A DNA stretch of 64,000 bases from Pararhizobium_B sp963838155 (GCA_963838155.1 CAWIQE010000002.1:372001-436000); one strand, 5' to 3'. Positions 8,819-18,081 are shown, numbered from the stretch's first letter. The notes: generated by a model from the letters alone, not told the origin. Numbers and translations: made by a program.

Positions 8819-9306
8819 GAAGGGCCGCCCGGTTCGCCGCGGACCTGGCGCGCCAGCCGGTCGAGGACGGCGTTGACGATCTTCGGTTCGTCTTCCTCGA
8901 AGAAGGCCTTGGCGATATCGATGTATTCGGAAACGATGACCGCCGCCGGCACGTCGCCGCGGGCGGACAGCTCGTAGGCGCCGGCGCGCAGGATGGCGCG
9001 CAACAAGAGGTCCAGCCTGGACAGCGGCCAGCCGGCGGTGAGCGCGGAGCGGATCATCGGATCGAGCCGCCGCTGATCCGACACCACGCCCGAGACGATC
9101 GAGCGGAACCAGGCCGGATCGGCCTGCCGGTAGACGTGGCCGTCGATGTCCTGCCCGAGGCGGTGGGCCTCGTACTCCGCGACGACCTCGAGCGCGCCGA
9201 CGCCGCTGACGTCCATCTGGTAGAGCGCCTGGACGGCGGCCAGGCGTGCGGCCCCGCGCTGGTTGGCGGGCCTGGCGTTCTTCGGTGTCGGGGTCCGATC
9301 GCTCAC
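8815..9306 (-). CDS. nusB: Transcription antitermination factor NusB
   Basis: 163-residue all-helical RNA-binding protein that joins NusE (S10) on boxA RNA during rRNA antitermination. The start is GTG at 9306, overlapping the ribH stop (GTGA), with GGAAGG 6 nt upstream; the longer open frame upstream lies inside ribH. Family landmarks are RGAARLAAVQALYQMDVSG near the N-terminus, then RLDLLLRAILRAGAYEL and VSEYIDIAKAFFEEDEPKIVNAVLDRLAR at the C-terminus. The ribH-nusB pairing is very common in bacteria. Confidence 0.95.
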   Translation of the reverse strand: MSDRTPTPKNARPANQRGAARLAAVQALYQMDVSGVGALEVVAEYEAHRLGQDIDGHVYRQADPAWFRSIVSGVVSDQRRLDPMIRSALTAGWPLSRLDLLLRAILRAGAYELSARGDVPAAVIVSEYIDIAKAFFEEDEPKIVNAVLDRLARQVRGEPGGPS

Positions 9307-9761
9307 GATCTGCCTTCCAGCCTCTTCCTGATCTCCATCATCCGGAGCGCGGCGCGCGCGGCGTCGCCGCCCTTGTCCTTTTCGGCGCGACGTGCCCGCG
9401 CCCAGGCCTGGCCCTCGTTCTCGACGGTCAGGATGCCGTTGCCGACGGCAATCGATTCGTTGACCGACAGGTCCATGATCGCACGGCAGGATTCGCCCGC
9501 GACGATCTCGAAATGATAGGTCTCGCCGCGGATCACGGTCCCGAGCGCGACGAAGCCGTCGTATCCGGTGCCGCCGTCCTCGGCGTCGATGGCCATGGCG
9601 ATCGCCGCCGGGATCTCGAGCGCGCCGGGAACCGTAACGACGTCCCAGGTCGCGCCCGCCGCCTCGAGCGCACTGGTGGCGCCGTCGAGCAGGGCGTCGG
9701 CCAGGCCGTCGTAAAAGCGGGCTTCGACGATCAGCAAATGCGGGCGAGAGCTCTTGGCCAT
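9303..9761 (-). CDS. ribH: 6,7-dimethyl-8-ribityllumazine synthase (RibH1 type)
   Basis: 152 residues. It condenses ArPP and dihydroxybutanone phosphate into lumazine, the penultimate step of riboflavin synthesis. Motifs are VPGALEIP, then GTVIRGETYHFEIVAGES with catalytic His83, and GNGILTVENEGQAWAR. It is in the operon glyA-nrdR-ribD-ribE-ribH-nusB, 136 nt after the ribE stop. No ribA/ribB or FMN riboswitch is seen in this gap. The genomic position matches the biosynthetic RibH1 of Brucella rather than the isolated, riboswitch-linked RibH2. Confidence 0.95.
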   Translation of the reverse strand: MAKSSRPHLLIVEARFYDGLADALLDGATSALEAAGATWDVVTVPGALEIPAAIAMAIDAEDGGTGYDGFVALGTVIRGETYHFEIVAGESCRAIMDLSVNESIAVGNGILTVENEGQAWARARRAEKDKGGDAARAALRMMEIRKRLEGRS

Positions 9762-9897
9762 CGTGTCCTCGATCCTTGGAGGTCCCCTGAAGGCGAACTA
9801 GGGGCGCGCGAGCGCGGGTCAAACCACGGCGCGCGCCGATTGGCAAGTGGGAAGTTCGACGTCCGGGCCCCTGTCGACCCGTCGGTCGGAACCGCCC

Positions 9898-10515
9898 TCA
9901 GTCCTTTCCGTCCGCGAAGCCGGCGAGCCTCGCGGCGTAGCGCGCCATCTGGTCGACCTCGAGATTGACGCGGTCGCCGGCCTTCCGCTCTCCCCAGGTC
10001 GTGACCTCCAGCGAGTGACGGATGAGGAGCACGTCGAAACGGGTGCCCTCGACGCCGTTCACGGTGAGCGAGGTGCCGTCCAGCGCGACGGAGCCCTTCG
10101 GGGCGATGAACCGGGCGAGCGGCGCCGGCACGTCCAGCCGGAAACGGGTCGCCTCCCCTTCCGGCTCCACGGCGACGATCTCCGCGGTGCCGTCGACATG
10201 GCCGGAGACGATGTGGCCGCCGAGCTCGTCGCCGATCCTCAGCGACCGCTCCAGGTTGACGCGGCGCCCGGGCCGCCAGTCGGCGATCGTGGTCAGCCGC
10301 AGGGCCTCCTCCCAGGCCTCCACCTCGAACCAGCGCGAATTGCTCGCGCCGCCGGACTTGGCGGTCACGGTCAGGCAGGGGCCCGAGCAGGCGATGGACG
10401 CGCCGATGTCGGTCGTCTCGGGGTCGTAGCCGGCGGCGATCCGCAGCTTCAGCCCCTCGGAAAGCGGCGTGACGGCCTCGACCGTACCCACGTCGGTGAT
10501 GATGCCGGTGAACAT
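9898..10515 (-). CDS. ribE: Riboflavin synthase alpha subunit
   Basis: 205 residues with the characteristic start MFTGIITDVGTVE and two repeated lumazine-binding barrels. The first contains IGASIACSGPCLTV, the second PKGSVALDGTSLTVNGV. GGHIVSGHVDG lies at the junction. It dismutates two lumazines into riboflavin and ArP. Its ATG shares one base with the ribD stop (TGATG), indicating translational coupling. The length is normal. Confidence 0.95.
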   Translation of the reverse strand: MFTGIITDVGTVEAVTPLSEGLKLRIAAGYDPETTDIGASIACSGPCLTVTAKSGGASNSRWFEVEAWEEALRLTTIADWRPGRRVNLERSLRIGDELGGHIVSGHVDGTAEIVAVEPEGEATRFRLDVPAPLARFIAPKGSVALDGTSLTVNGVEGTRFDVLLIRHSLEVTTWGERKAGDRVNLEVDQMARYAARLAGFADGKD

Positions 10516-11621
10516 CAGGCGTCTCTCTCGAATTCCTCGTACAGGTCCTCGCCATACGCCATCGCGAAGGTCGGCGCAAAGCCCGCGGGCACCGTCGTCC
10601 TGGTGAACGGTGCGTCGATCCCGCCGTCGCCGATCGTCCCGCCGCCGGTATAAAGCGCGATGCGATCGACGAGATCCTCGGCCAGGAAGGAGCGCGCGAC
10701 GGCCGCCCCGCCCTCCACCAGAAGGGTCTGGATGCCGCGGGCGGCGAGATCGTCCAGCAGTTCCGGCAGCGCGATCCCGCCGTCGGCGGCGACGGCGGCG
10801 ACGATACCGGCGCCGGCCGCCTCCAGCGGCGAGCGGCCGGAATCGCCGAGCGGCCGGGTGGTGGCGAGCAGAAGCGGCACGCGGTGCGCGGAGCGGATCA
10901 GGCTGCTGCCGATCGGCGTGCGCAGATCGGTGTCGAGGACGATCCTTGTCGGCGAGCGGTTCTCGAGGCCCGGCAGCCTGCAGGTCAGTTCGGGGTCGTC
11001 CGACAGCACCGTGCCGATGCCGACGAGGATCGCGTGGGAGCGCGCGCGAAGGAGATGGACCTGGGCGCGCGCCACGGGTCCCGTCACCATGACCTGGCCA
11101 CCGCCCCGGCGACCGACATGTCCGTCGGCGGAAACCGCCAGCTTCAGAGTCACATGCGGCCGGTTCTTCATACGCTCGGTCAGGTAGCCGGCCATTGCCC
11201 GCCCGGCCTCTGCCGCGAGGACGCCGGTCTCGACCTCGATCCCCGCGTCGCGCAGGATCGCATAGCCCTTGCCGGAGACCCGCGGGTCCGGATCGGTCGC
11301 GGCGGCGACCACGCGTGCGACGCCGGCCGAGACCAGCGCGTGCGCGCACGGGGGCGTCCGCCCGTGATGGGCGCACGGCTCCAGCGTGACATAGGCCGTC
11401 GCGCCCCGGGCGGCCGTTCCGGCCTCCGCAAGCGCCAGCGCCTCGGCATGCGGGCGTCCGCCGACCGCGGTGACGCCGCGCCCGACGATCGCCGGCCCGT
11501 TGCCGTCGTCGGCGACGATCAAGGTCGCGACGGAGGGGTTGGAGGCGGTTCGCCCGGTATTGCTGCGGGAAAAGCGGATGGCGGCGGCCATCATGCGACG
11601 GTCCATGTCCGTCACCGTCAC
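10515..11621 (-). CDS. ribD: Bifunctional riboflavin deaminase/reductase RibD
   Basis: 368 residues. The N-terminal cytidine-deaminase-like domain (about 1-150) has the zinc site HAE (58-60) and PC..(8)..C (Cys83, Cys92, in the context GRTPPC). The C-terminal reductase domain starts about residue 150, with TLKLAVSADG and the TLLVEGGAAVARSFL nucleotide-binding stretch. It carries out the deamination and ribosyl reduction steps after GTP cyclohydrolase II. The start is GTG at 11621, four bases after the nrdR stop; an in-frame ATG at 11606 is an alternative. It is followed without gap by ribE. Confidence 0.95.
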   Translation of the reverse strand: MTVTDMDRRMMAAAIRFSRSNTGRTASNPSVATLIVADDGNGPAIVGRGVTAVGGRPHAEALALAEAGTAARGATAYVTLEPCAHHGRTPPCAHALVSAGVARVVAAATDPDPRVSGKGYAILRDAGIEVETGVLAAEAGRAMAGYLTERMKNRPHVTLKLAVSADGHVGRRGGGQVMVTGPVARAQVHLLRARSHAILVGIGTVLSDDPELTCRLPGLENRSPTRIVLDTDLRTPIGSSLIRSAHRVPLLLATTRPLGDSGRSPLEAAGAGIVAAVAADGGIALPELLDDLAARGIQTLLVEGGAAVARSFLAEDLVDRIALYTGGGTIGDGGIDAPFTRTTVPAGFAPTFAMAYGEDLYEEFERDA

Positions 11622-11625
11622 GGTC

Positions 11626-12108
11626 TCACTCCTCGATATCGTCCGGGTCGCGCGCGATCTTGGCGCTCAGCTCCGAGATGATCTTCTCGAAGTCTTCCGG
11701 ACCGGAAAAATCCCGGTAGACGGAGGCGTAGCGCACGAAGCCGACCTCGTCGAGCGCCTTCAGGGCCTCGATGACGAGAAGCCCGATCTCGTCGCTCGGG
11801 ATGTCGGTCTCGCCGGAGCTCTCGAGCCGGCGCACGATGCCCGACACGGCGCGTTCGACCCGGTCGCGCTCGATGGGCCGCTTCCTGAGCGCGATCTCGA
11901 ACGAGCGCATCAGCTTGTCGCGGTCGAAGGGCTGCTTGCGGCCCGTCTTCTTGATCACCTGGAGGTCGCGCAGCTGCACGCGCTCGAAGGTGGTGAAGCG
12001 GCCGCCGCAATCCGGGCAGACGCGGCGGCGGCGGATGGCGGCGCCATCCTCCGCCGGCCGCGAGTCCTTGACCTGGCTGTCTTCCGATCCGCAGTAGGGG
12101 CAGCGCAT
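11626..12108 (-). CDS. nrdR: Transcriptional repressor NrdR
   Basis: 160 residues. An N-terminal zinc ribbon (Cys3, Cys6, Cys31, Cys34) is followed by an ATP-cone domain (VIKKTGRKQPFDRDKLMRS and the downstream VGFVRYASVYRDF). NrdR senses dATP/ATP and represses ribonucleotide reductase genes at NrdR boxes. It lies between glyA (9 nt upstream) and ribD (4 nt downstream) in the same operon, the standard alphaproteobacterial position. Confidence 0.96.
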   Translation of the reverse strand: MRCPYCGSEDSQVKDSRPAEDGAAIRRRRVCPDCGGRFTTFERVQLRDLQVIKKTGRKQPFDRDKLMRSFEIALRKRPIERDRVERAVSGIVRRLESSGETDIPSDEIGLLVIEALKALDEVGFVRYASVYRDFSGPEDFEKIISELSAKIARDPDDIEE

Positions 12109-12117
12109 GAAGGGCGG

Positions 12118-13437
12118 CTATCCCAAGTGCGGGTAGATGGGGAAACGGTCGGTGAGCGCCACCACCTTCTGCTTCACCGCCGCCTCGACGGCGGCGTTCC
12201 CCTCCTCCGAGTTCGCGGCCTTGAGGCCGTCGAGCACCTCGAGGATGAGCGCGCCGATCTGCCGGAATTCCGCCTCGCCGAAGCCGCGGGTCGTGCCGGC
12301 GGGCGTGCCGAGACGGACGCCGGAGGTGATCGTGGGCTTTTCCGGATCGTTCGGGACGCCGTTCTTGTTGCAGGTGATGAAGGCGCGCCCGAGGGCGGCT
12401 TCGGACGCCTTACCGGTCAGGCCCTTCGGACGGAGGTCGACCAGCATCAGGTGCGTGTCGGTGCCGCCGGACACGATCTCCAGGCCACCCTCGACCAGCG
12501 TTTCGGCGAGGGCCGTGGCGTTCTTGACCACCTGCGCGGCGTAGCTCTTGAAGCCGGGCGTCAGCGCTTCGCCGAAGGCGACGGCCTTGGCGGCGACGAC
12601 GTGCATCAGCGGGCCGCCCTGCAGGCCCGGGAAGACCGCCGAGTTGATCTTCTTGGCGATGTCCTCGTCGTTGGTGAGCACGAGGCCGCCGCGCGGGCCG
12701 CGCAGCGTCTTGTGGGTCGTCGACGTGGCGACATGGGCGTGGGGGAACGGGCTCGGATGGACGCCGCCGGCCACCAGGCCGGCGAAATGGGCCATGTCGA
12801 CCCAGAGAACCGCGCCCACCTTGTCGGCGATCGCCCGGAAGCGCGCGAAGTCGATGCGGCGGGAATAGGCCGAGCCGCCGGCGATAATGATGACGGGCTT
12901 CCTCGAAACGGCCAGTTCCTCGACCTGGTCGTAGTCGATCAGTCCGGTCTCGGGCACCACGCCGTACTGCACGGCGTCGAACCACTTGCCCGAAAGGTTC
13001 GGGCGGGCGCCGTGGGTCAGGTGACCGCCGGCGTCGAGGCTCATGCCGAGGATCGTGTCGCCCGGCTTGGCCAACGCCAGGAGCACGGCCTGGTTCGCCT
13101 GCGAGCCCGAGCTCGGCTGAACGTTGGCGAACCCGCAGCCGAAGAGCTCCGTCACGCGGTCGATCGCGAGCTGTTCGGCGATGTCGACATACTGGCAGCC
13201 GCCGTAATAGCGCCGGCCGGGATATCCCTCGGCGTATTTGTTCGTCAGCACGGACCCCTGGGCCTCGAGCACCGCGCGGGAGACTATGTTCTCGGAGGCG
13301 ATCAGCTCGATCTCGTGACGCTGGCGGCCGAGTTCCTTCTCGATCGACGAGAAGAGCTCGGCGTCGCTCTCGGCAAGCGGACGGTTGAAGAATGCGTCAG
13401 CGAAACGCGCGGCGGAAGCCGATGAGGCGTTGGACAT
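12118..13437 (-). CDS. glyA: Serine hydroxymethyltransferase
   Basis: 439-residue PLP enzyme that interconverts serine and glycine, charging tetrahydrofolate with the one-carbon unit. The PLP-binding Lys243 lies in STTHKTLRGPRGG. Other conserved segments are NIVSRAVLEAQGS, YPGRRYYGGC and WVDMAHFAGLVAGG. It is the first gene of a minus-strand operon running through nrdR, ribD, ribE, ribH, nusB and the MFS gene. The 299-nt region upstream (13438-13736) is shared with the divergent FUSC gene; I see no riboswitch there and no convincing promoter hexamers. Confidence 0.97.
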   Translation of the reverse strand: MSNASSASAARFADAFFNRPLAESDAELFSSIEKELGRQRHEIELIASENIVSRAVLEAQGSVLTNKYAEGYPGRRYYGGCQYVDIAEQLAIDRVTELFGCGFANVQPSSGSQANQAVLLALAKPGDTILGMSLDAGGHLTHGARPNLSGKWFDAVQYGVVPETGLIDYDQVEELAVSRKPVIIIAGGSAYSRRIDFARFRAIADKVGAVLWVDMAHFAGLVAGGVHPSPFPHAHVATSTTHKTLRGPRGGLVLTNDEDIAKKINSAVFPGLQGGPLMHVVAAKAVAFGEALTPGFKSYAAQVVKNATALAETLVEGGLEIVSGGTDTHLMLVDLRPKGLTGKASEAALGRAFITCNKNGVPNDPEKPTITSGVRLGTPAGTTRGFGEAEFRQIGALILEVLDGLKAANSEEGNAAVEAAVKQKVVALTDRFPIYPHLG

Positions 13438-13736
13438 AACGTCAGATCCCTGAGTTGAAGAACCGGCGGTACCGTTCCGCGCGGCAATAACACATGTTCC
13501 CCGGCAAGGCCATCCGGGACGCGATGGTCGCCGGGCCGCCGAGCCTCATTATGCACGGCAAGAGGCGGCGGGCGCGTCTGAAGGCGTCCGCCGGACGGAC
13601 CATTTCCGACACCGGTGCAGGGCGCAAACCGCGGCCGGCGGTTGATCGGCGCCGGAATAGCCATAGTCTGTAGCGGGCGACGTTCGAATGTCCGGCGGTT
13701 CGCCCGGCCGGCCGGAAACCAGCTTCAGGATTCCAT

Positions 13737-15842
13737 ATGACCGAGTTGACCGGCGATTCTCCTCCGGCCGCCCGCCGCTTGGCCAGGCGACGACTCTTCG
13801 CCCGGCTCAGGGATCGGATCGCGGCCTCCGACCCCGCGTTCTCGCGGCTGCGGCTGGCCTCGCGCGCGCTCCTGTCGGTGGCGCTCACGGGCGGCTTCCT
13901 CGCCGGCGCCACGTTCTACATCCATCCCCTGCCCGCCGGCGCCTACGCGCTCGCCGTCGTCTTCGCCTTCCTCGGTTCGATCGCCGTCCGCGAAAAGCTG
14001 CCCGCCGCGCAGGCCCTGACGCGCGCCTATGCGGCGGCCACGGGCGCCGCGGTCATGGCCCTGGCCGGCGCCCTTTCGCAGGCCCCGGTCGTGGCGGAGT
14101 GGCTCTTCCTCGTCGTCATCTTCATCGCGGTCTACATCCGCAAGTTCGGGCCGCGCTACTTCATGATCGGCATGATCGCCTTCATGGCCTATTTCCTCGG
14201 CGACTACCTGCATCCGGACCTGCAGCAGGCCGGCTGGATCGCCGCCGCGGCGGCCGTCGCCGCGGCGGTGACGCAGTTCGTCTCCACGGTCCTCTTGACG
14301 GACGACCCGGAACGCGACTTCCGGCGGGCCGTCACGACGATCGACCGCAGGATCAACCTCATCCTGCGCGAGCTGAGGAGCGCGGCCCATCACGGGCGCT
14401 TCGACCGGGAAAGCCGCAAGGATTTCGACGCGCATCTGGCGCGCTTCCGCGACATCGTGCTGATGGCGGAGGGCTTCATACCGCAAGGCCCCGGCGGCGC
14501 GCTGGCCGGGACCGGTCCGGCCTCCGAGCTGGCGCTCGCGCTGTTCGACCTGCAGCTCGCGGTCGAGCGGCTCATCGCGGCGAGCCTGCGGGCCCTGCCG
14601 CCCGAAAAGCTGGTGACCGCGGTGCTTTACGACGACGAGGCCGCGCTGTCGCGGGCCGCCCGGGCGCTGAAGGACGCCGGGGAGGACAACGAGGTGGCGG
14701 TCCAGCAGCTGCTGATCCGCGCGCACCGGGCCCGCCAGCGACTGCTCGCAAGGCTCGACGTCCGGCCCCTGCCCGCCTTCGCCGCCGCGCCCGGGAGCCC
14801 GGGGGCCCCACAGGCCGCACAGGGCGGCGGCGAGCGGCCGCTCGCCGGCTTCATACCGCCGTCCTTTCGCATACCCATCCAGGTGACGCTCGCCTCGGGG
14901 ATCGCGATCTCGGCGGGGATCTTCATCTCGTCGACCCGCTGGTACTGGGCGGCGATCGCCGCCTTCATCGTCTTCAACAACACGCGCTCGCGGGCCGATA
15001 CGGCGGTGCGGGCGCTGAACCGATCGCTCGGAACGCTCGCCGGGATCGTCGCCGGAACGGTCCTCGCCACGCTGCTGCACGGGGACATTCCCGTTTCGGT
15101 GGCGGGGATCGCGGTGTCCTTCTTTTTCGGGTTCTACTTCCTGCAGACCTCCTACGGGGTGATGATCTTCTTCATCACCATCGCGATCGCGCTGCTCTAC
15201 GGCATCATGGGGCTGTTCACGCCCGAGCTTCTCGTCGTCCGGCTGGAGGAAACCGTGGTCGGCGCCGCCGCGGGGGCCTTCTCGGCCTTCTTCGTCTTCC
15301 CGGTGCGCGCGGCCTCAGGGGTCGCGGTGTCGCTCGATGCCTATCTCGATTCGCTGTCGGAGCTCGTTTCGGCGTGCCGGGCACGCGTGCACGGGGAGGA
15401 CCCCAGGTCGGACATCGTGGCGCTGTCGCGGGCGATCGACCGGAACTATGCTGATCTCGCGGCGATCGCCCGGCCGCTCGGCGGCCCCTGGACTGTCGTC
15501 ACCCGCTACGGCGAGGTGCGCGAGAAGCTCCTGCTCCTGGCCGGTTGCGCGCACTGGAGCCGCGTCCTGGCGCGCAGCATCTCCAAGGGCGAGGAAGCCG
15601 GTGCGGTCGACGTGCAGCGATTCGACCGGCTGACGGATCTCCTGATGCGTCGGATCGCCCACGCCCGCCAGACGAAGCGGCGCTTCTTCCTGAAGGCGAC
15701 CGTCGCGGAGCCCTCTCGCATTCCCGAGGCGCCGCGACGCAGTCTTGCGGTCAGGGAGGACGAGAGCCCGGTGCTTGCGCTGGAGGTGATGTCGGCACTG
15801 CTCGCCCGGGCCATGTCGGGCGCCTGGCGCGGCGGCGCGTGA
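13737..15842 (+). CDS. FUSC-family inner-membrane protein (aromatic acid exporter/YccS-like)
   Basis: 701 residues in the duplicated FUSC layout. The first membrane block is at about residues 35-185, followed by a soluble helical region. A second block at about 380-500 includes STRWYWAAIAAFIVFNNT followed by RALNRSLGTLAGIVAGT, and is followed by a C-terminal cytosolic domain. Members include AaeB p-hydroxybenzoate efflux and YccS/YhfK; the substrate here is unknown. No periplasmic AaeA-type adaptor lies beside it. The start is ATG at 13737, divergent from glyA and convergent with the L,D-transpeptidase gene. Confidence 0.85.
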   Translation: MTELTGDSPPAARRLARRRLFARLRDRIAASDPAFSRLRLASRALLSVALTGGFLAGATFYIHPLPAGAYALAVVFAFLGSIAVREKLPAAQALTRAYAAATGAAVMALAGALSQAPVVAEWLFLVVIFIAVYIRKFGPRYFMIGMIAFMAYFLGDYLHPDLQQAGWIAAAAAVAAAVTQFVSTVLLTDDPERDFRRAVTTIDRRINLILRELRSAAHHGRFDRESRKDFDAHLARFRDIVLMAEGFIPQGPGGALAGTGPASELALALFDLQLAVERLIAASLRALPPEKLVTAVLYDDEAALSRAARALKDAGEDNEVAVQQLLIRAHRARQRLLARLDVRPLPAFAAAPGSPGAPQAAQGGGERPLAGFIPPSFRIPIQVTLASGIAISAGIFISSTRWYWAAIAAFIVFNNTRSRADTAVRALNRSLGTLAGIVAGTVLATLLHGDIPVSVAGIAVSFFFGFYFLQTSYGVMIFFITIAIALLYGIMGLFTPELLVVRLEETVVGAAAGAFSAFFVFPVRAASGVAVSLDAYLDSLSELVSACRARVHGEDPRSDIVALSRAIDRNYADLAAIARPLGGPWTVVTRYGEVREKLLLLAGCAHWSRVLARSISKGEEAGAVDVQRFDRLTDLLMRRIAHARQTKRRFFLKATVAEPSRIPEAPRRSLAVREDESPVLALEVMSALLARAMSGAWRGGA

Positions 15843-15852
15843 CGCCACGACT

Positions 15853-15873
15853 GCGGGGACGCCAAGTCCCCGC
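15853..15873. terminator. GC-rich hairpin between convergent genes
   Basis: An 8-bp perfect stem (GCGGGGAC / GTCCCCGC) with a 5-nt loop lies just after the FUSC stop and before the L,D-transpeptidase stop. There is no T-run, so terminator function is only possible. Confidence 0.35.
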
Positions 15874-15902
15874 GTCGCGCCGCGGGCGGAAGGCCCGGCG
15901 CC

Positions 15903-17171
15903 TCAGCGCAGGGCCAGTTCCGAATTTCCGTCGAGGTGGTAGATGTCGTCGCGGAACTGCACGATGCCGTCCGCCGTGGACCAGGCCGAGATATAGACGA
16001 AATAGACCGGCACCTGGTCCTGCAGCTTGATGATCGTGTTCTCGCGGGTGGAGATCACCTGCTCGATATGCTGCCGGTTCCACTCCGGATTGTTTCCGAG
16101 CAGCCAGACGCCGAGGTCGCGCACGTTCTGCACGCGCACGCAGCCGGAGGAGTCGAAACGCTCGATCTGGCCGAAGAGGCTCTGCTCCGGCGTGTCGTGC
16201 ATGTAGACCGAGAACTTGTTCGGGAAGTTGATCTTCATCGACGCCATGGCGTTGATCTTGCCCGGGTCCTGTCGGAACGTCAGGTTCGGGGCCTTCTCCG
16301 CATTCCAGTCGATGGACTCCGGGGCGACTTCGTCACCCTTGGCGTCGAACAGGCGAATGTGGTTGCGCGTCAGGTACTCCGGATCCTTGCGCATCACCGG
16401 CATGATGTCCTTCTGGATGATCGAGCGGGGCGCCGTCCAGTAGGGGTTGAGTATGACTTCGTTTATCTTCGAGCTCAGCTGAGGCGTCGGGCGGCTGATG
16501 CGGCCGACGATCGCCGTGTGCCGCTGGACGACCTGGCCGTTCTCCACGGCTTCCAGCTGGGCGGCCGGGATGTCGACCATGACGAAGCGCTGGCCGAGGT
16601 CGCCGCCCTGCAGCAAGGTGGCGAGGCGGGCCTGATTCGTCTGGAGCTGGCCGAGCCGGACGTCGGCGGGCACGTTCATCGCCTTGTAGGTGTATTCGCC
16701 CATCACGCCGTCGACCGGCAGCCCGTGGCGCGCCTGGAAACGCCGGACGGCGCCGTCGACATAGGAATCGAAGGCTGGGGACATGCCGGCGGAGGGCGCC
16801 AGGTCGCCGGAGATCATGAGGCGGCGGCGCAAGCCGACGACGGCGTCGCCGTTGTCGCCCAGCTTCAGCTTGCCGCCGCTCGGAACCTGCGGCCAGCCGC
16901 CGTTCGCAACGATCTGCTGGTAGCTTGCCGCGGCCATCTGCATGTAGGAGAGGGTCTGCTGGCTCAGGATCGGCGTCAGCGACGTGATGCTGCCTCCGCG
17001 CGCCGGCTGGGAATCGAACTGGTCGTCCCACCCGCGCTGCGGCGCGTTGATCACGCTGTCGACGAGCGACTGCGCGCTTGCCCCACCGGCTGCCGCGACG
17101 GCGCCCATGGCAACGGCGGAACGGAGGAAGCCGCGCCGCGAAAGGGCTTCGAACGGGGATGTTTTCGACAT
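15903..17171 (-). CDS. L,D-transpeptidase (YkuD family) with Tat signal, probable LdtR target
   Basis: 422 residues from the ATG at 17171. A twin-arginine signal (SRRGFLRS at 11-18) with an AGGASAQS cleavage region suggests folded export. It is followed by a scaffold region, a peptidoglycan-binding domain (about 102-170, LGDNGDAVVGLRRRL) and a YkuD catalytic domain with His325 (YMHDTPEQSLFG) and Cys344 (SSGCVRV). This YcbB/LdtD-like layout makes 3-3 crosslinks in peptidoglycan. The neighbouring MarR gene resembles LdtR, known in Liberibacter and Sinorhizobium to activate an L,D-transpeptidase gene. Two short sequence blocks upstream of this gene recur upstream of that regulator. The open frame upstream of the chosen start is not protein-like. 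Confidence 0.92.
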   Translation of the reverse strand: MSKTSPFEALSRRGFLRSAVAMGAVAAAGGASAQSLVDSVINAPQRGWDDQFDSQPARGGSITSLTPILSQQTLSYMQMAAASYQQIVANGGWPQVPSGGKLKLGDNGDAVVGLRRRLMISGDLAPSAGMSPAFDSYVDGAVRRFQARHGLPVDGVMGEYTYKAMNVPADVRLGQLQTNQARLATLLQGGDLGQRFVMVDIPAAQLEAVENGQVVQRHTAIVGRISRPTPQLSSKINEVILNPYWTAPRSIIQKDIMPVMRKDPEYLTRNHIRLFDAKGDEVAPESIDWNAEKAPNLTFRQDPGKINAMASMKINFPNKFSVYMHDTPEQSLFGQIERFDSSGCVRVQNVRDLGVWLLGNNPEWNRQHIEQVISTRENTIIKLQDQVPVYFVYISAWSTADGIVQFRDDIYHLDGNSELALR

Positions 17172-17200
17172 GCGCCTACACCAGTCAGAATCGAGAAGAA

Positions 17201-17222
17201 CAGGGTGAATGCCGACCCTATC
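17201..17222 (-). promoter_or_regulatory. Candidate operator upstream of the L,D-transpeptidase gene
   Basis: The 22-bp block starts about 30 nt upstream of the ATG and reads, on the coding strand, GATAGGGTC - GGC - ATTCACCCTG. Its AGGGT / ACCCT arms make it an imperfect inverted repeat. Both halves recur upstream of the MarR gene (18135-18143 and 18210-18219). It could be the LdtR site, but this is an inference from co-occurrence only. The rest of the 400-nt gap (17172-17571) holds one hairpin and nothing else I recognise. Confidence 0.4.
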
Positions 17223-17494
17223 ACGCTCATGGTTAACGATACGAATATTGCGGGGAACCCCCGGCAGGACCAGGCCTGCGCATTTCTCGGAACGCGTCAA
17301 CGGGGCTACGGTTCCCGAAATTCGCGCGCTCCTTCGCTTCCACAGCTTTGTGGCGGCTTCATGATCCCGCGGCATGATCCCCCGTCGCCGGCGGCCGCGA
17401 TGCGGGGCGGCCGGTAGCCGGACCCGGCGTCCGTGTCTTCTCCGCAACACAGGCGGGTGCGACCCGGCGGCCTCGTCCATCCGGAACGCGTCAT

Positions 17495-17528
17495 GCCCGT
17501 GCGCGCGGGTCTCCCCACGCGCACGGGC
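17495..17528 (-). terminator. Hairpin downstream of ldtR
   Basis: Perfect 11-bp inverted repeat (GCCCGTGCGCG / CGCGCACGGGC, 12-nt loop), 43 nt after the MarR stop on the minus strand. No U-tract follows, so it may be an intrinsic terminator of low quality or simply a stabilising hairpin. Confidence 0.4.
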
Positions 17529-17571
17529 CGGCGGCGCGAGCCGCCCGCATCGCCCGAAAGGTCGGCAGTCC

Positions 17572-18081
17572 TCAGAGGCGGTACATGATCTGGTCGTTCC
17601 AGAACCGGTCCAGCCGGGTCAGGAGCTTGTTCATCTGCTGGAACTCGCCGGCGCCGATGCCGCCGACCTGCTCGATCGAGCCGATGTGACGCTCGTAGAG
17701 CGCGGCGACGACGTCCGCGATGTCCGTGCCCTTCTCCGTGAGGCTGACCCGGACCGAGCGGCGGTCGACGCGCGAGCGCTGGTGGTTGATGTAGCCGAGG
17801 TCGACGAGCTTCTTGAGGTTGTAGGACACGTTCGAGCCGAGATAGTAGCCGCGCGATCGAAGCTCCCCTGCCGTCAGCTCGGAATTGCCGATGTTGAAGA
17901 GGAGAAGCGCCTGGACGGCGTTGATGTCGGAGCGGCCCCGACGATCGAACTCGTCCTTGACGACGTCGAGAAGGCGGCGATGCAATCTCTCGACGAGCTG
18001 CACCAATTCCATGTAGAGCGAATGAAGGGCGTGTTCCTGGCGGTCGCCGTGGTGGTCGACCTTTTTGGCCTGAGCGTTCAT
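17572..18081 (-). CDS. ldtR: MarR-family regulator LdtR
   Basis: 169 residues. A winged helix-turn-helix core spans about residues 50-120: INAVQALLLFNIGNSELTAGELRSRGYYLGSNVSYNLKKLVDLGY, then the wing RSRVDRRSVRVSLTEKG. The recognition helix around NVSYNLKKL and the family-specific YYLGS segment match LdtR of Liberibacter/Sinorhizobium, a small-molecule-responsive MarR protein that controls L,D-transpeptidase expression and osmotic tolerance. The gene is followed by an L,D-transpeptidase on the same strand. The 127-nt upstream region (18082-18208) is noticeably AT-rich for this genome and may carry its own operator. Confidence 0.88.
   Translation of the reverse strand: MNAQAKKVDHHGDRQEHALHSLYMELVQLVERLHRRLLDVVKDEFDRRGRSDINAVQALLLFNIGNSELTAGELRSRGYYLGSNVSYNLKKLVDLGYINHQRSRVDRRSVRVSLTEKGTDIADVVAALYERHIGSIEQVGGIGAGEFQQMNKLLTRLDRFWNDQIMYRL

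Noticed and set aside
9762..9897. Possible FMN riboswitch before ribH
   Set aside because: The 136-nt gap lacks the conserved RFN core sequences, and the gene is inside an operon.
13662..13700. A tRNA-like GTTCGAAT stretch upstream of the FUSC gene
   Set aside because: No cloverleaf or acceptor stem could be drawn around it; a chance match.
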